The notes beneath the pieces were generated by a model. The model was not told the DNA's origin. It worked only from the letters and a program-made list of their open reading frames with translations, and searched no databases. Source: Roseococcus sp. SYP-B2431 (GTDB lineage Bacteria > Pseudomonadota > Alphaproteobacteria > Acetobacterales > Acetobacteraceae). From it: DNA of 64,000 nt. Positions within the stretch are counted from its first letter, which is position 1, and every line of letters begins with the position of its first letter. The DNA is taken from assembly GCF_004336745.1 (NCBI RefSeq), contig NZ_SJXD01000027.1, positions 248,001 to 312,000 on the forward strand, in the 5' to 3' direction. Position numbers and translations under genes: made by a program. Below are positions 20,356-28,672 of the stretch, piece by piece.

Positions 20356-21765
20356 TCAGGCCGTTCCGAGCGCTTTTCTGACCGCGGCCAGCAGCGACTC
20401 GGGCGTATAGGGCTTGGCCAGGAAATGCATCCCCTGCCCCGCGAGATCCGAATCGACGGTGGAAGCGGAGTAGCCCGACAGCAGGAGAATCGGCAGGCCC
20501 GGATGGCGCGCCCGCACGGCCCGTGCCAGCTCCAGCCCGTCCATGCCCGGCATCGCGACATCCGTCGCGACGAGGCAGGGCTCCAGCCCCACCTCGATGC
20601 GCCCGAGCGCCTCTTCCGCGTCGCCCGCCACCTCGACGCCGAAGCCCGCCTGCTGCAGCCCGAACCGCGCGACGCGCAGCAGGTTGGGCTCGTCATCCAC
20701 CAGAAGCACCGGGCCCTCGACAGCCCGCTTCTCCGCGACCGGCGGGGGCGGCTCGGAATCCGCGGGGCCGTCATGCCGCGGGAGCACGATCCGGAAGGTC
20801 GTGGCGCTGGGCCGGCTCTCGACCTCCATCTGCCCGCCGAACTGGCCCACGATCCCCTGGACGGTCGCGAGCCCCAGCCCCGTCCCGCCCTGGTCGAGCC
20901 TGGTGGTGAAGAAGGGCTCGAAGATCCGCGGCACGATCTCGGGCGCAATGCCGGGCCCGTCATCCGTGACCTCCACCACGGCGTAGCGACCGGGATTCAG
21001 CGCCTCGCCCGCGAGCACCAGCCGCCGCCCCGTCGCGATCCGCAGCCGCCCCCTCCCCTTCATGGCGTCGCGCGCGTTCACCACGAGATTCAGCAGCACC
21101 TGGTCCCATTGCGAGGGATCGACGCGGATGCGCCGCGAAGGCTCCTCCAGCTCCAGCTCCAGCACGATTCCCGCGCCGAGCAGACGCGGCAGCAGGATGG
21201 CGAGCTGCCGGACTGATTCGTTCAGCTCGACGATGCGCGGCGCCATCACCTGCTGCCGCGCGAAGGCGAGCAACTGCCGGACCAGCGCCGTGCCACGCTG
21301 CGCGGCGCCCTCGATCGCGCCAAGCTCCTCGGCCGCCTCCGGCTGCGCTGCGATGCGCCGCAGCGCCGTGGAGGCGCCGAGTATCACGCCGAGCAGGTTG
21401 TTGAAGTCATGCGCGATGCCGCCGGCCAGCCGGCCCAGGATCTCGAGGCGCGCCGAGCCGCCCGCCGCCGGCTCCAGCAGGATCATCGCCCCCGCGCCGC
21501 CCAGCGGCAGGGCGCGCAGCCTGCCGCCGCCCTCGACCGGAACCGCGATCGGCGTCTCGCCGCGGAGCGCGGCCGCCATGACCTCGGCTGCTGCCGGGAA
21601 GACCCGCGCCGCCTCGTCACCGGGACGGATCAGCAGCCCGCCCTCCAGGCTTCGGCGCAGCGCGAGATTCGCGACCAGGATCCGCCCGGCCGAATCCAGC
21701 AGCAGGGCCGGCTGCGGCAGCGCGGCGATCACGGCTTCCGCGCCCGCCAGGTTCCGGTCGGGCAT
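20356..21765 (-). CDS. Hybrid sensor histidine kinase, CckA-like, without membrane segments
   Basis: The protein has 469 residues. Residues 10-100 look like a PAS domain, followed by a histidine-kinase core with H-box LAGGIAHDFNNLL (H119), N-box around N230, and G-boxes DDGPGIA and GGTGLGLA. A receiver domain (about 351-469) has phosphoacceptor D402 in ATDVAMPGMDG. The H-box wording and receiver are those of CckA, which controls CtrA and so flagellar genes and cell cycle. The order fliQ-fliR-flhB-cckA-recA-alaS is also found around Caulobacter cckA, to my recollection. Unlike Caulobacter CckA it has no membrane helices; the start codon shares a base with the flhB stop (TGATG), which leaves no room for an N-terminal extension in an upstream gap. 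Orthology is likely but not proven. Confidence 0.75.
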   Translation of the reverse strand: MPDRNLAGAEAVIAALPQPALLLDSAGRILVANLALRRSLEGGLLIRPGDEAARVFPAAAEVMAAALRGETPIAVPVEGGGRLRALPLGGAGAMILLEPAAGGSARLEILGRLAGGIAHDFNNLLGVILGASTALRRIAAQPEAAEELGAIEGAAQRGTALVRQLLAFARQQVMAPRIVELNESVRQLAILLPRLLGAGIVLELELEEPSRRIRVDPSQWDQVLLNLVVNARDAMKGRGRLRIATGRRLVLAGEALNPGRYAVVEVTDDGPGIAPEIVPRIFEPFFTTRLDQGGTGLGLATVQGIVGQFGGQMEVESRPSATTFRIVLPRHDGPADSEPPPPVAEKRAVEGPVLLVDDEPNLLRVARFGLQQAGFGVEVAGDAEEALGRIEVGLEPCLVATDVAMPGMDGLELARAVRARHPGLPILLLSGYSASTVDSDLAGQGMHFLAKPYTPESLLAAVRKALGTA

Positions 21766-22823
21766 CAGGCCCGTCCGCGCAGGCGCATCACATAGGCGAT
21801 GATCTTCGCGACCGCCTCCCAGTGCTCGTTCGGAATCTCCGCCTCCACCTCCAGGCGATGCAGCGCGCGCGCCAGCGGCGGATCGGGCACGATCGGCACG
21901 CCCGCCTCCCGCGCCGCCTCGCGGATCCGCGCCGCCATCGAATCCACCCCCTTGGCCACCAGCTTCGGCGCAGCGGCTTGCCCGGCTTCGTAGGACAAGG
22001 CAACGGCGTAATGCGTCGGATTGGTGACGACGACGGTCGCCTTCGGCACCGCGGCGAGCATGCGCCGGCGGCCCATGGATTCGCGCAGCTGCCGCATCCG
22101 GCCCTTGATCTGCGGGTCGCCCTCGCTCTCCTTCATCTCCTCCTTCAGCTCCTGGCGCGACATGCGCAGGCGCTCCAGATGGCGATGGCGCACCAGCAGA
22201 AGATCGAGCCCCGCGAGGAGCGCGAAGGCGGCAAGCGTCGTCAGCACCAGGCGCGCCACGCCGCGCCCGGCAGCGGCGAAGATCTCCGAGGGCGGCGTCT
22301 CCAGCATCGCCGAGAGGCCGGGAAGGTCCGCGGCCACGAACCAGAGCGCCGCGGCGACGACGCCGATCTTCAGCACCGTCTTGAGGAATTCGAGCAGCGC
22401 GTCCGCTCCGAGGATCCGCTGGAGACCCGTCGCGGGCGAAAGCTTGGACAGGCTCGGGACAAGCTGGCTCAGGGAGATCGCGCCGCGAGTCTGCGCCAGG
22501 GTCGCGACCACCGCGCCCAGGATCGCGGCGACGGCGACGGGCCATGCCAGGCCGAGGAACAGCCCGAGCCATTCCGCGCCGGCCCGCGCCGGCTCCATCT
22601 CGTGGGCGCGCGAGAAGCTGCCCCGCATGGCGGCTGCCAGGCCGCGGATCTGACCCGGCATCAGTAGCGCCGCGCCCAGCGCCGAGGCCATCAGCGTCGC
22701 GAAACCCACCGCCTCGCGCGACAACGCGACCTGCCCTTCCTCCCAGGCCTTCCGGAGCCGCTTTGGGGACGGCTCTTCCGTGCGGTCCTCGGTCGCCTCG
22801 TCGTCGCTCTCCGCGCCGGCCAT
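21765..22823 (-). CDS. flhB: Flagellar type III export switch protein FlhB
   Basis: A 352-residue inner-membrane component of the flagellar export gate that sets substrate specificity. Four hydrophobic segments occupy roughly residues 40-210. The cytoplasmic domain follows, and its autocleavage motif NPTH lies at 268-271, where the chain is cut between N268 and P269. The N-terminal EEPSPKRLRKAWEEGQV pattern is also standard. It is preceded by fliR with a 3-bp gap and followed by the CckA-like gene with a 1-base overlap, within a seven-gene operon. Length is normal. Confidence 0.97.
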   Translation of the reverse strand: MAGAESDDEATEDRTEEPSPKRLRKAWEEGQVALSREAVGFATLMASALGAALLMPGQIRGLAAAMRGSFSRAHEMEPARAGAEWLGLFLGLAWPVAVAAILGAVVATLAQTRGAISLSQLVPSLSKLSPATGLQRILGADALLEFLKTVLKIGVVAAALWFVAADLPGLSAMLETPPSEIFAAAGRGVARLVLTTLAAFALLAGLDLLLVRHRHLERLRMSRQELKEEMKESEGDPQIKGRMRQLRESMGRRRMLAAVPKATVVVTNPTHYAVALSYEAGQAAAPKLVAKGVDSMAARIREAAREAGVPIVPDPPLARALHRLEVEAEIPNEHWEAVAKIIAYVMRLRGRA

Positions 22824-22826
22824 GGC

Positions 22827-23612
22827 TCAGTCTGCCCCCGGCAGGCGGAGGAAGCCGGCCGCCATGCCGCGCGCCCAGACGTCGAGCATGTTCGGCAGGA
22901 GCAGCAGCATCAGCAACAGCCCGCCCAGGATCTGCGCCGGCGAGGCCAGGACGAAGATCTGCGCATGCGGCGCGAGGCGCGCGATAAGCCCCAGCCCCGC
23001 ATTGAAGAAGATCGCGGCCAGCACGAAGGGCGCCGCGAGCTGCATGGCCAGGAGCAGGCTCTCGCCCACGCGGCGCGCCACCGCCTCGGCCACGGCGCCG
23101 CCCGGCCAGCCGCCGCCCGGCGGGAGGACGCTGTAGCTCTCCGCCAGGGCGCGCAACGGGACCTCGTAGAGCCCGGTGGCCAGCATGAGCGCCGCCGTGG
23201 CCAGCGAGAGCAGCCGCGCCAGCGCCGTCGCGCTGCTGCCAAGCACGAGGTCGCCCTGAAGGGGCGAAGCGAGGCCGATCATCAGCGAGACCACCTGCCC
23301 CGCCTGGGCCAGGGCCATCGAAAGGAAGCGCGCGAGGAGCCCGATCCACAGGCCCGCAAGAATCTCGCCGGCCACCAGCGCCAGCAGTCCCGAGACCTCG
23401 CCCGGCAACGGCGGCAGTCCGGGCGACAGGACCGGCAGGAGGGCGAAGACCAGTCCCGCCGCCAGCGCCATGCGCAGCGTCGCCGGGATCTCCGCCTCGC
23501 CGAGGCCGGGCAGCAGCATGACGGCCGCGCCCATGCGGCACAGGATCAACGCGGCATGGAAGGCCAGCCCGGGCAGGGCGGCCAGCAGCGCGGCATCGGC
23601 CGGCGCGATCAC
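22827..23612 (-). CDS. fliR: Flagellar biosynthesis protein FliR
   Basis: This 261-residue, very hydrophobic inner-membrane protein is part of the FliPQR export pore. About six membrane segments can be seen, and the block LARFLSMALAQAGQVVSLMIG followed by LVLGSSATALARLL matches the conserved FliR centre. The ATG at 23612 overlaps the stop of fliQ by four bases. Position between fliQ and flhB is the usual order in alphaproteobacteria. Confidence 0.95.
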   Translation of the reverse strand: MIAPADAALLAALPGLAFHAALILCRMGAAVMLLPGLGEAEIPATLRMALAAGLVFALLPVLSPGLPPLPGEVSGLLALVAGEILAGLWIGLLARFLSMALAQAGQVVSLMIGLASPLQGDLVLGSSATALARLLSLATAALMLATGLYEVPLRALAESYSVLPPGGGWPGGAVAEAVARRVGESLLLAMQLAAPFVLAAIFFNAGLGLIARLAPHAQIFVLASPAQILGGLLLMLLLLPNMLDVWARGMAAGFLRLPGAD

Positions 23613-23884
23613 GGCAGCCCGCCGACCGCGACGACCTGGTCGAAAAGCCGCGCCGCCCAGGCCTGGAGCACGCCCGTCATGAAGGGCCCGGTGAAGAGCA
23701 GCAGGCCGCCGATCGCGGCGACCTTCGGCAGAAAAGCCAGGGTCGCCTCCTGGATCTGCGTCAGCGCCTGCAGCAGCGAGACGACGAGGCCGATGGCGAG
23801 CACGATCAGCAGCGGCGGCCCCGCCAGCTGCAGACCCACCCAGAGCGCCTCCCGCATCGCCATGACGACGGGTTGTTCCACCAT
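23609..23884 (-). CDS. fliQ: Flagellar biosynthesis protein FliQ
   Basis: A 91-residue inner-membrane protein with two hydrophobic hairpin helices (about residues 15-37 and 52-74), the size and layout of FliQ. The conserved QIQEATLAFLPK stretch between the helices is present. It forms the FliPQR export channel with the products of fliR here and fliP at 25671. It overlaps fliR by four bases and follows fliE by about 34 bp. Confidence 0.95.
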   Translation of the reverse strand: MVEQPVVMAMREALWVGLQLAGPPLLIVLAIGLVVSLLQALTQIQEATLAFLPKVAAIGGLLLFTGPFMTGVLQAWAARLFDQVVAVGGLP

Positions 23885-23918
23885 GCCGCCCGCCTCCTGC
23901 GGGAGCGCGGCCGATCCG

Positions 23919-24218
23919 TTAGATCGGCATGCGCATCACATCCTGATAGGCTGTCACCACGCGATCGCGCACCGCGGTCGCCGTCTGCAGGGCGAGCTCC
24001 GCGCGCGAGACTGCGAGCACCACATCCGTGACGCTGCCCTGGCCGGTCAGCGCCTGGGTCGAAGCCGCATCGGCGCTGCGGCCGATCTCGATCGCGCCCT
24101 GCACGGCCCGCTGCAGCGTCTCGCCGAAGCCCGCGCCCTCCGAGACCGCCTCGCCTGCGCCTTGGACCGCTCGATAGGCCGCGGCCGCGCCGGCGGCGCC
24201 AAGGACTGGAAGGGCCAT
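23919..24218 (-). CDS. fliE: Flagellar hook-basal body protein FliE
   Basis: This 99-residue protein fits FliE, the adaptor between the MS ring and the rod. The C-terminal half carries the usual helical pattern, ending AVRDRVVTAYQDVMRMPI, which is the strongest FliE mark. The N-terminal half is Ala/Gly-rich and less conserved. The ATG at 24218 shares a base with the flgC stop (TGATG). The upstream in-frame opening to 24707 is an antisense-type shadow of flgC and was not used. Confidence 0.93.
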   Translation of the reverse strand: MALPVLGAAGAAAAYRAVQGAGEAVSEGAGFGETLQRAVQGAIEIGRSADAASTQALTGQGSVTDVVLAVSRAELALQTATAVRDRVVTAYQDVMRMPI

Positions 24219-24625
24219 CAGCGCAGCGTCTCGATGGCGCGCATCAGCATGCCGCGCGTGGTCTCGAGCACCGCGAGATTGGCAGAGTAGCTGCGGTTCG
24301 CCTCGCGCATGTCCATGTTCTCGATCATGCTGTCGACGTTCGGCGTCCGGACGTAGCCCCGCGCGTCGGCGGCCGGATGGCCGGGCTCGAAGCGCTCGGG
24401 AAACTCCCGCTGGTCGCGGCCGACGCGCGCGACCCGCACCGTCTCCGCGCCGAGCTCGCGGTCCACCCGGCTCGCGAAGGTCACGGTCTTGCGTCGGTAC
24501 GGCTCGGCACCGGGCGACTGGCCGGTGCTGTCGCGGTTGGCGATGTTCTCCGCCACCACGCGCAGCCGCGTGGACTGCGCGGCCATGCCGGCGGCTGAGA
24601 TCGAAAGCGCGCGATCGAGATCCAT
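24218..24625 (-). CDS. flgC: Flagellar basal-body rod protein FlgC
   Basis: A 135-residue proximal rod protein. The N-terminus (LSISAAGMAAQSTRLRVVAENIAN) is the conserved rod/hook helix, with the NIAN pattern at about residues 27-30. The C-terminus has NVDSMIENMDMREANRSY, the family motif that packs the terminal helices together. It is exported by the flagellar type III system without a cleaved signal. It follows flgB by about 14 bp and overlaps fliE by one base. Confidence 0.96.
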   Translation of the reverse strand: MDLDRALSISAAGMAAQSTRLRVVAENIANRDSTGQSPGAEPYRRKTVTFASRVDRELGAETVRVARVGRDQREFPERFEPGHPAADARGYVRTPNVDSMIENMDMREANRSYSANLAVLETTRGMLMRAIETLR

Positions 24626-24639
24626 GAATACTCTCTTTC

Positions 24640-25029
24640 TCAGTTGCGGCCGAGCGCGGTGCGGAACAGGCCGAGGTATTTTCGGTGCAGCCCCATCGCG
24701 AGCGCATGCGCCTGGTCGGTCTCCGCGATGCGAAGGGCCTCGGCGTCCAGCGAGACGGCGTTGCCGTTGCGGCTGCGCTCGACGATGTCGCGGTCCTGCA
24801 CGGTCAGGGCGCCGCTGCCTCGGGGCGCGACGTGATTTGCATCGGTGGTCGTCATCGCGGCTCCGTGCCGCCGGCGCTGCAGGATCTCGCCGAAAGGCAC
24901 GGCGTCGCTCGGGCGGAAGCCGGGCGTATCGGCATTGGCCACGTTGCGCGCGAGGATGCGCTGACGCGTGTCGAGCCAGGCGAGGCGGCTTTCGGCGAGG
25001 GCGATCGGGCCGTGGCGGGTCAGGTCCAT
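24640..25029 (-). CDS. flgB: Flagellar basal-body rod protein FlgB
   Basis: This 129-residue rod protein begins the minus-strand flagellar operon. The rod motif LARNVANADTPGFRPSD appears near residues 26-42, and the C-terminus ends with helical KYLGLFRTALGRN. Expected role is the proximal rod, joined to FliE and FlgC. It has no signal peptide, as usual for type III substrates. No convincing sigma-54 or sigma-70 promoter is visible in the 86 bp upstream, although a GTTC-N7-GTTC sequence lies there. Confidence 0.95.
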   Translation of the reverse strand: MDLTRHGPIALAESRLAWLDTRQRILARNVANADTPGFRPSDAVPFGEILQRRRHGAAMTTTDANHVAPRGSGALTVQDRDIVERSRNGNAVSLDAEALRIAETDQAHALAMGLHRKYLGLFRTALGRN

Positions 25030-25106
25030 GGCCCCAGAGACACCGGCGCCGGTTAAGGAAGCGTGAAGGCCGTGCGTTGAGGGTTGGTTAAGACTTTTCC
25101 CCTCAT

Positions 25107-25121
25107 GTTCCGACTATGTTC
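25107..25121. promoter_or_regulatory. LexA-box-like sequence between flgB and the divergent fliO side
   Basis: GTTCCGACTATGTTC fits GTTC-N7-GTTC exactly and overlaps the proposed start codon of the small gene at 25116. Given the base composition, roughly one such match by chance is expected in a window of this size, so only its intergenic location speaks for it. Confidence 0.25.
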
Positions 25122-25385
25122 GAGAAACGATCTCAGCCGCCTTCGACCTTCGAGGTCGCCGCCACGATGGCGGCGATCGAGAGTCTCCATGGCACCTTGT
25201 CGATGGCGCGCGCCCTCGTCGTCACGGGCCGCGCGATCGACCTCGCCGGCCTGGATCGCGAGGCCGCGCGCCTCTGCGCGGCCGTGGCCTGCCTGCCCGG
25301 CGATTCCGGACGGGCGCTGCTCGATCCGCTGCAGACACTGACACGCGAGGTCGATCTGCTGACGGGCTGCATGCCTCGCCCCTGA
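25116..25385 (+). CDS. Small hypothetical protein upstream of fliO
   Basis: I do not recognise this 89-residue protein. It has no signal peptide or membrane segment and is mostly predicted helix with alternating Ala/Leu and charged residues (EVAATMAAIESLHGTLSMAR and later DPLQTLTREVDLLTGC). Such a short helical protein next to flagellar genes could be a FlgN- or FliT-like chaperone or a regulator, but no motif supports this. The start is unsure: ATG 25116 lacks a ribosome-binding site, while ATG 25167 has GAGG upstream at somewhat long spacing. It is followed 31 bp later by fliO on the same strand, which suggests one transcript fliO-fliP. Confidence 0.5.
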   Translation: MFEKRSQPPSTFEVAATMAAIESLHGTLSMARALVVTGRAIDLAGLDREAARLCAAVACLPGDSGRALLDPLQTLTREVDLLTGCMPRP

Positions 25386-25416
25386 CGACACCCTGGCGCC
25401 GGCAGGAGGCCGCACC

Positions 25417-25674
25417 ATGTCCTTCCTCGATCCTTCCCCGATGGCCCAGATGGCGGCCGCGCTCGGCGCCGTCCTGCTGCTGATCTGGAGCGCCTCCCGC
25501 CTGGCCGGCCGGCACAAGGCCAGGCTCCGGCCGGCCGGGCGCCTCGGCGTGCGCTCCGTCTGCGCCGTCGATCCGCGCCGCCGGCTCGTCCTGGTCGCCT
25601 GCGACGGGCGCGAGGGGCTGCTGCTCACGGGACCGGCGGGCGACCAGTTCCTCGGCTGGCTGCCCGGCGCATGA
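25417..25674 (+). CDS. fliO: Flagellar biosynthesis protein FliO
   Basis: An 85-residue protein with one N-terminal membrane helix (about residues 9-27) followed by a small basic cytoplasmic domain, as in FliO. The domain shows the typical pattern of beta strands (SVCAVDPRRRLVLVACDGREGLLLTG) seen in FliO. It helps assemble or stabilise FliP. GGAGG stands 7-8 nt before the ATG, and its stop overlaps the fliP start in ATGA. Similarity is low in this family, so identification rests on layout and position. Confidence 0.85.
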   Translation: MSFLDPSPMAQMAAALGAVLLLIWSASRLAGRHKARLRPAGRLGVRSVCAVDPRRRLVLVACDGREGLLLTGPAGDQFLGWLPGA

Positions 25675-26399
25675 CGCCTCTTCTTGCTCTCGCGGGCATG
25701 CTGCTGCTGGCGGACGGCGCTTCGGCGCAATCGGTCTCGATCGATCTCGGCGCCGGCGGGCAGGCCGGCGCCACGTCGCGCCTGGTGCAGCTCACGGCGC
25801 TGATCGGGCTGATCTCGCTCGCGCCCTCGCTGCTCATCATGGCGACGGCCTTCACGCGCATCGTCATCGTGCTGGCGCTGCTGCGCACCGCGATCGGCGC
25901 GCAGGGCGTGCCGCCCAATCCGGTGCTGATCGGGCTGGCGCTCTTCCTCTCTCTCTTCGTGATGCAGCCGGTGCTGGAGGAGGCCTGGCGGCTGGGCGTG
26001 GTACCGATGAACGAGGGCCGGATCGGCGATCTCGACGCCCTCGCCGCGATCGCCGAGCCGTTCCGGAAATTCATGGCCGCGAATGTGCGCGAGAGCGACC
26101 TGAACCTCTTCCTGGACCTCGCGCGACTGCCCATGGCCACGCCGGAGCAGGCTCCGTTCCGCGGGCTGATGCCGGCCTTCCTCGTCACCGAGCTGAAGCG
26201 CGCCTTCGAGATCGGATTCCTGCTGTTCCTGCCCTTCCTGGTGATCGACATGGTGGTGGCGTCGGTCCTGATGTCGCTGGGCATGATGATGCTGCCGCCC
26301 TCGGTCGTGGCCCTGCCCTTCAAGCTGATCTTCTTCGTGCTGGTGGACGGCTGGGCCCTGCTGTCGTCCAGCCTCGTGCAGGGCTTCGCCATGCCATGA
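25671..26399 (+). CDS. fliP: Flagellar biosynthesis protein FliP
   Basis: This 242-residue inner-membrane protein forms the main ring of the flagellar export gate. It has a cleavable signal (cleavage near ASAQ, residue 20), unusual for an export component but normal for FliP. The conserved MATAFTRIVIVLALLRTAIG and PPNPVLIGLALFLSLFVM blocks follow, and the C-terminus holds the paired helices with DMVVASVLMSLGMMMLPP. It overlaps fliO by four bases. It converges with the comEC-like gene with only two bases between the stops. Confidence 0.97.
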   Translation: MTPLLALAGMLLLADGASAQSVSIDLGAGGQAGATSRLVQLTALIGLISLAPSLLIMATAFTRIVIVLALLRTAIGAQGVPPNPVLIGLALFLSLFVMQPVLEEAWRLGVVPMNEGRIGDLDALAAIAEPFRKFMAANVRESDLNLFLDLARLPMATPEQAPFRGLMPAFLVTELKRAFEIGFLLFLPFLVIDMVVASVLMSLGMMMLPPSVVALPFKLIFFVLVDGWALLSSSLVQGFAMP

Positions 26400-26401
26400 G
26401 C

Positions 26402-28615
26402 CTACTCCATCTCCGCAGGCGGCTCCTGGGTGCGCGGACGCGGCAGCGGGCGGGGCGGAACCCAGGGCCGGTCGCCGCGCCAGGCCCGGTCGGACAGCAC
26501 GCGGGGACCGGCGGGTTCGAGCCAGACGGCGTGCGCGCCGTCGCGCCAGACGGAGAAGCGGTCCACGACTTCGCTGCCGCGGCAGTCGCCGCGGACCGGC
26601 TCGGGGGAGAGGATCACGGGCACCTGGCCGCAGGCGGGATTGGGGCCGCGCTCGAAGGGCGCGCGCTGGCCGCGCGGCGGCATGGGTGGGCGGAGCAGGA
26701 TCAGGCCTGGGGCGCCGTCAGGGGCGGCCATCGTGCAGGCCTCCGGCCTGCAGCGGATGCGTGCCGCGGCAGGTTCGCCCTCCTCCGGAAGCGGAGTCGC
26801 CTCCGTGTCGCCCAGCCCGCGCAGCCAGGAATCGCCAATGAAGCGCGACGCGCCCGGGCGGCGCTCCAGGAACACCTGGCCGCCGGATTGGAGGGCGAAG
26901 AGCCGTCCGTCGGCCGAGGCCATCGCGTCGGGCAGGCGCACGAACTGCCAGGCGACGAGGCCGGCGGCGATCGCCAGGAGGCCGAGGAGCCTCCAGCGCG
27001 TCCGCCACAGGCAGAGCCAGCACAGGCCGAAGCTCAGCAGCGCCAGGCCCTCGGCCGGCAGGGGCGCCGTGGCGAGCGCCGCGCCCGGCCAGCCAGCGAC
27101 CTCGCGCGCGACGGCCAGGATTCCCCCTATGCCCCAGCCCATCAGGCGAAGCGGCCAGGCCTCGAGGCCGAACGGCAGCAGGGCCAGCGCGGCCATGCCG
27201 GCGGGCATCACCAGCAGGGAGGTCAGCGGAACGGCCAGCGCATTGGCGGCGACGCCGTAAAGCTGCAGCCGCCCGAAATGGTGCAGGCCGAAGGGCGTGG
27301 TGGCCGCGCCCGCGATCGCCGAAGTCGCGACGCTGCCGATCACCACCAGCGCCGGACGCCACCACCAGGGCCGCGGCGTGCCCGGCCGAGAGAACCAGGG
27401 GCGCGCGGCCTCATAACCCGCGATCAGCGCCATGACCGCGGCGAAGCTCATCTGGAAGGAAGGGCCGAGCAGCGCCGCCGGCTGCAGGGCCATCACGCCC
27501 AGGGCTGCGAAGGCGAGCACGCGCGGGCTCAGCGCGCGGCGGCCGGCGAGCAGGGCCAGCGTCACCAGCACGGCCATGAGGAAGCTGCGCTGCATCGGCA
27601 CCTGGCTGCCGGTGAGCAGCATGAAGAAGAAGCCCATGGCCAGCGCCGCGATCGCCGCGAAAGGGCGGGTTCCCCAGCGCAGCGCAAAGCCGGGCCAGAG
27701 GGCGAGCACCGCCCGCACGGCGCCGAAGGCCAGCCCCATCACGATCGCGATGTGCAGCCCGGAGACGGAGAGCAGGTGCGCCAGGCCGGAATCGCGCATC
27801 GCCTGCATCTCGGCCGGCGGGATCGCGCTCTGCCCGCCGGTCAGGAGCGCGGCTGCGACGGCGCCGACCGCGCCAGGCAGGATCCCCGTCACCCGCGCCT
27901 CGATCCGCGCGCGCGTCGCGGAAAGCGGGGGGGCGGCGCCGCCCCGGTCCAGGATCTCCAGCGGACCCAGCGCGAAGCCCGAGCCGCCCACGCCCTCGAA
28001 ATAGGCGGCGCGCTGAAAATCCCAGGCGCCCGGATAGGCCGGCGGCGAAGGGAGCCGCACCAGGGCGCGGATCGCGACGCGGTCGCCGGGCCCGGGGCGC
28101 GCGCGATCGTCGGCGCGGAGCCGGACGCGGACGAGTCGGCGGGCCGGCGGCATGTCCGGCTCCCATCGCGCGCCGGACAGGGTGATCCGGACGCCGCCCG
28201 GCAGCAGGTCAGTCTCCGCCACGGTGCCGCCCAGGACCACGGGCGTGCGCGGCAGGTCGAGTGGCGGCGGTGCCTGCGCGGCGTGCCAGGAGGTCAGCGC
28301 GAAGCCCAGCCCGGCGGCGCCGAGCAGGGCCATGGTCCAGGCCGCGAGCGGAAAGCGCGGCCGCAGCCAGAGCGCCAGGGGAGCCGGCGCCAGGGCCGCA
28401 TAGCCCCACCAATCGGGCGGCTCGAAGCGCGGCAGGAAGTAAAGGAGAATCCCCGCCGCCACCGCGACCGGCAGCCAGAGCGCGAGCCGCCCCTGCTCGG
28501 CGGCGAGGATCGCGGCGATCCGTCCCGTTGCGAAAGGGCCGGATGCGGGACGGCCAGCCTCGCGCATCGGCGCGAGGGATCGGAACCACACCCAGGGTCG
28601 CGCGGCCGGCTGCAT
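26402..28615 (-). CDS. comEC: ComEC/Rec2-type competence membrane protein without metallo-beta-lactamase domain
   Basis: The protein has about 737 residues and is expected in the inner membrane, where ComEC forms the DNA uptake channel in competent cells. The N-terminal part has two hydrophobic helices and a DUF4131-like domain (about 60-230). The central Competence domain holds the motif HLLSVSGLHIAIVMGLAFG and several membrane helices up to about residue 560. The final 170 residues are soluble, but no HxHxDH motif of the metallo-beta-lactamase domain is present, so the nuclease-like part is missing or replaced. Shortened ComEC proteins are known in alphaproteobacteria. ATG 28615 is used; a TTG at 28642 and ATG at 28567 are alternatives. 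Confidence 0.85.
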   Translation of the reverse strand: MQPAARPWVWFRSLAPMREAGRPASGPFATGRIAAILAAEQGRLALWLPVAVAAGILLYFLPRFEPPDWWGYAALAPAPLALWLRPRFPLAAWTMALLGAAGLGFALTSWHAAQAPPPLDLPRTPVVLGGTVAETDLLPGGVRITLSGARWEPDMPPARRLVRVRLRADDRARPGPGDRVAIRALVRLPSPPAYPGAWDFQRAAYFEGVGGSGFALGPLEILDRGGAAPPLSATRARIEARVTGILPGAVGAVAAALLTGGQSAIPPAEMQAMRDSGLAHLLSVSGLHIAIVMGLAFGAVRAVLALWPGFALRWGTRPFAAIAALAMGFFFMLLTGSQVPMQRSFLMAVLVTLALLAGRRALSPRVLAFAALGVMALQPAALLGPSFQMSFAAVMALIAGYEAARPWFSRPGTPRPWWWRPALVVIGSVATSAIAGAATTPFGLHHFGRLQLYGVAANALAVPLTSLLVMPAGMAALALLPFGLEAWPLRLMGWGIGGILAVAREVAGWPGAALATAPLPAEGLALLSFGLCWLCLWRTRWRLLGLLAIAAGLVAWQFVRLPDAMASADGRLFALQSGGQVFLERRPGASRFIGDSWLRGLGDTEATPLPEEGEPAAARIRCRPEACTMAAPDGAPGLILLRPPMPPRGQRAPFERGPNPACGQVPVILSPEPVRGDCRGSEVVDRFSVWRDGAHAVWLEPAGPRVLSDRAWRGDRPWVPPRPLPRPRTQEPPAEME

Positions 28616-28672
28616 TTCAACCAGTCGTGCCCGACCCCTCAACCGCGAGCAAGCGCCGTGTTAAAGGGGGCC

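Noticed and set aside
21766-23541. N-terminal extension of the CckA-like frame to 1061 residues
   Set aside because: The extension overlaps flhB and fliR out of frame and has low-complexity composition; it is a high-GC open-frame artefact.
26396-28672. Long plus-strand frame joined upstream of gltX
   Set aside because: It is the antisense shadow of the comEC-like gene; gltX has a good ribosome-binding site and a conserved start at 28673.
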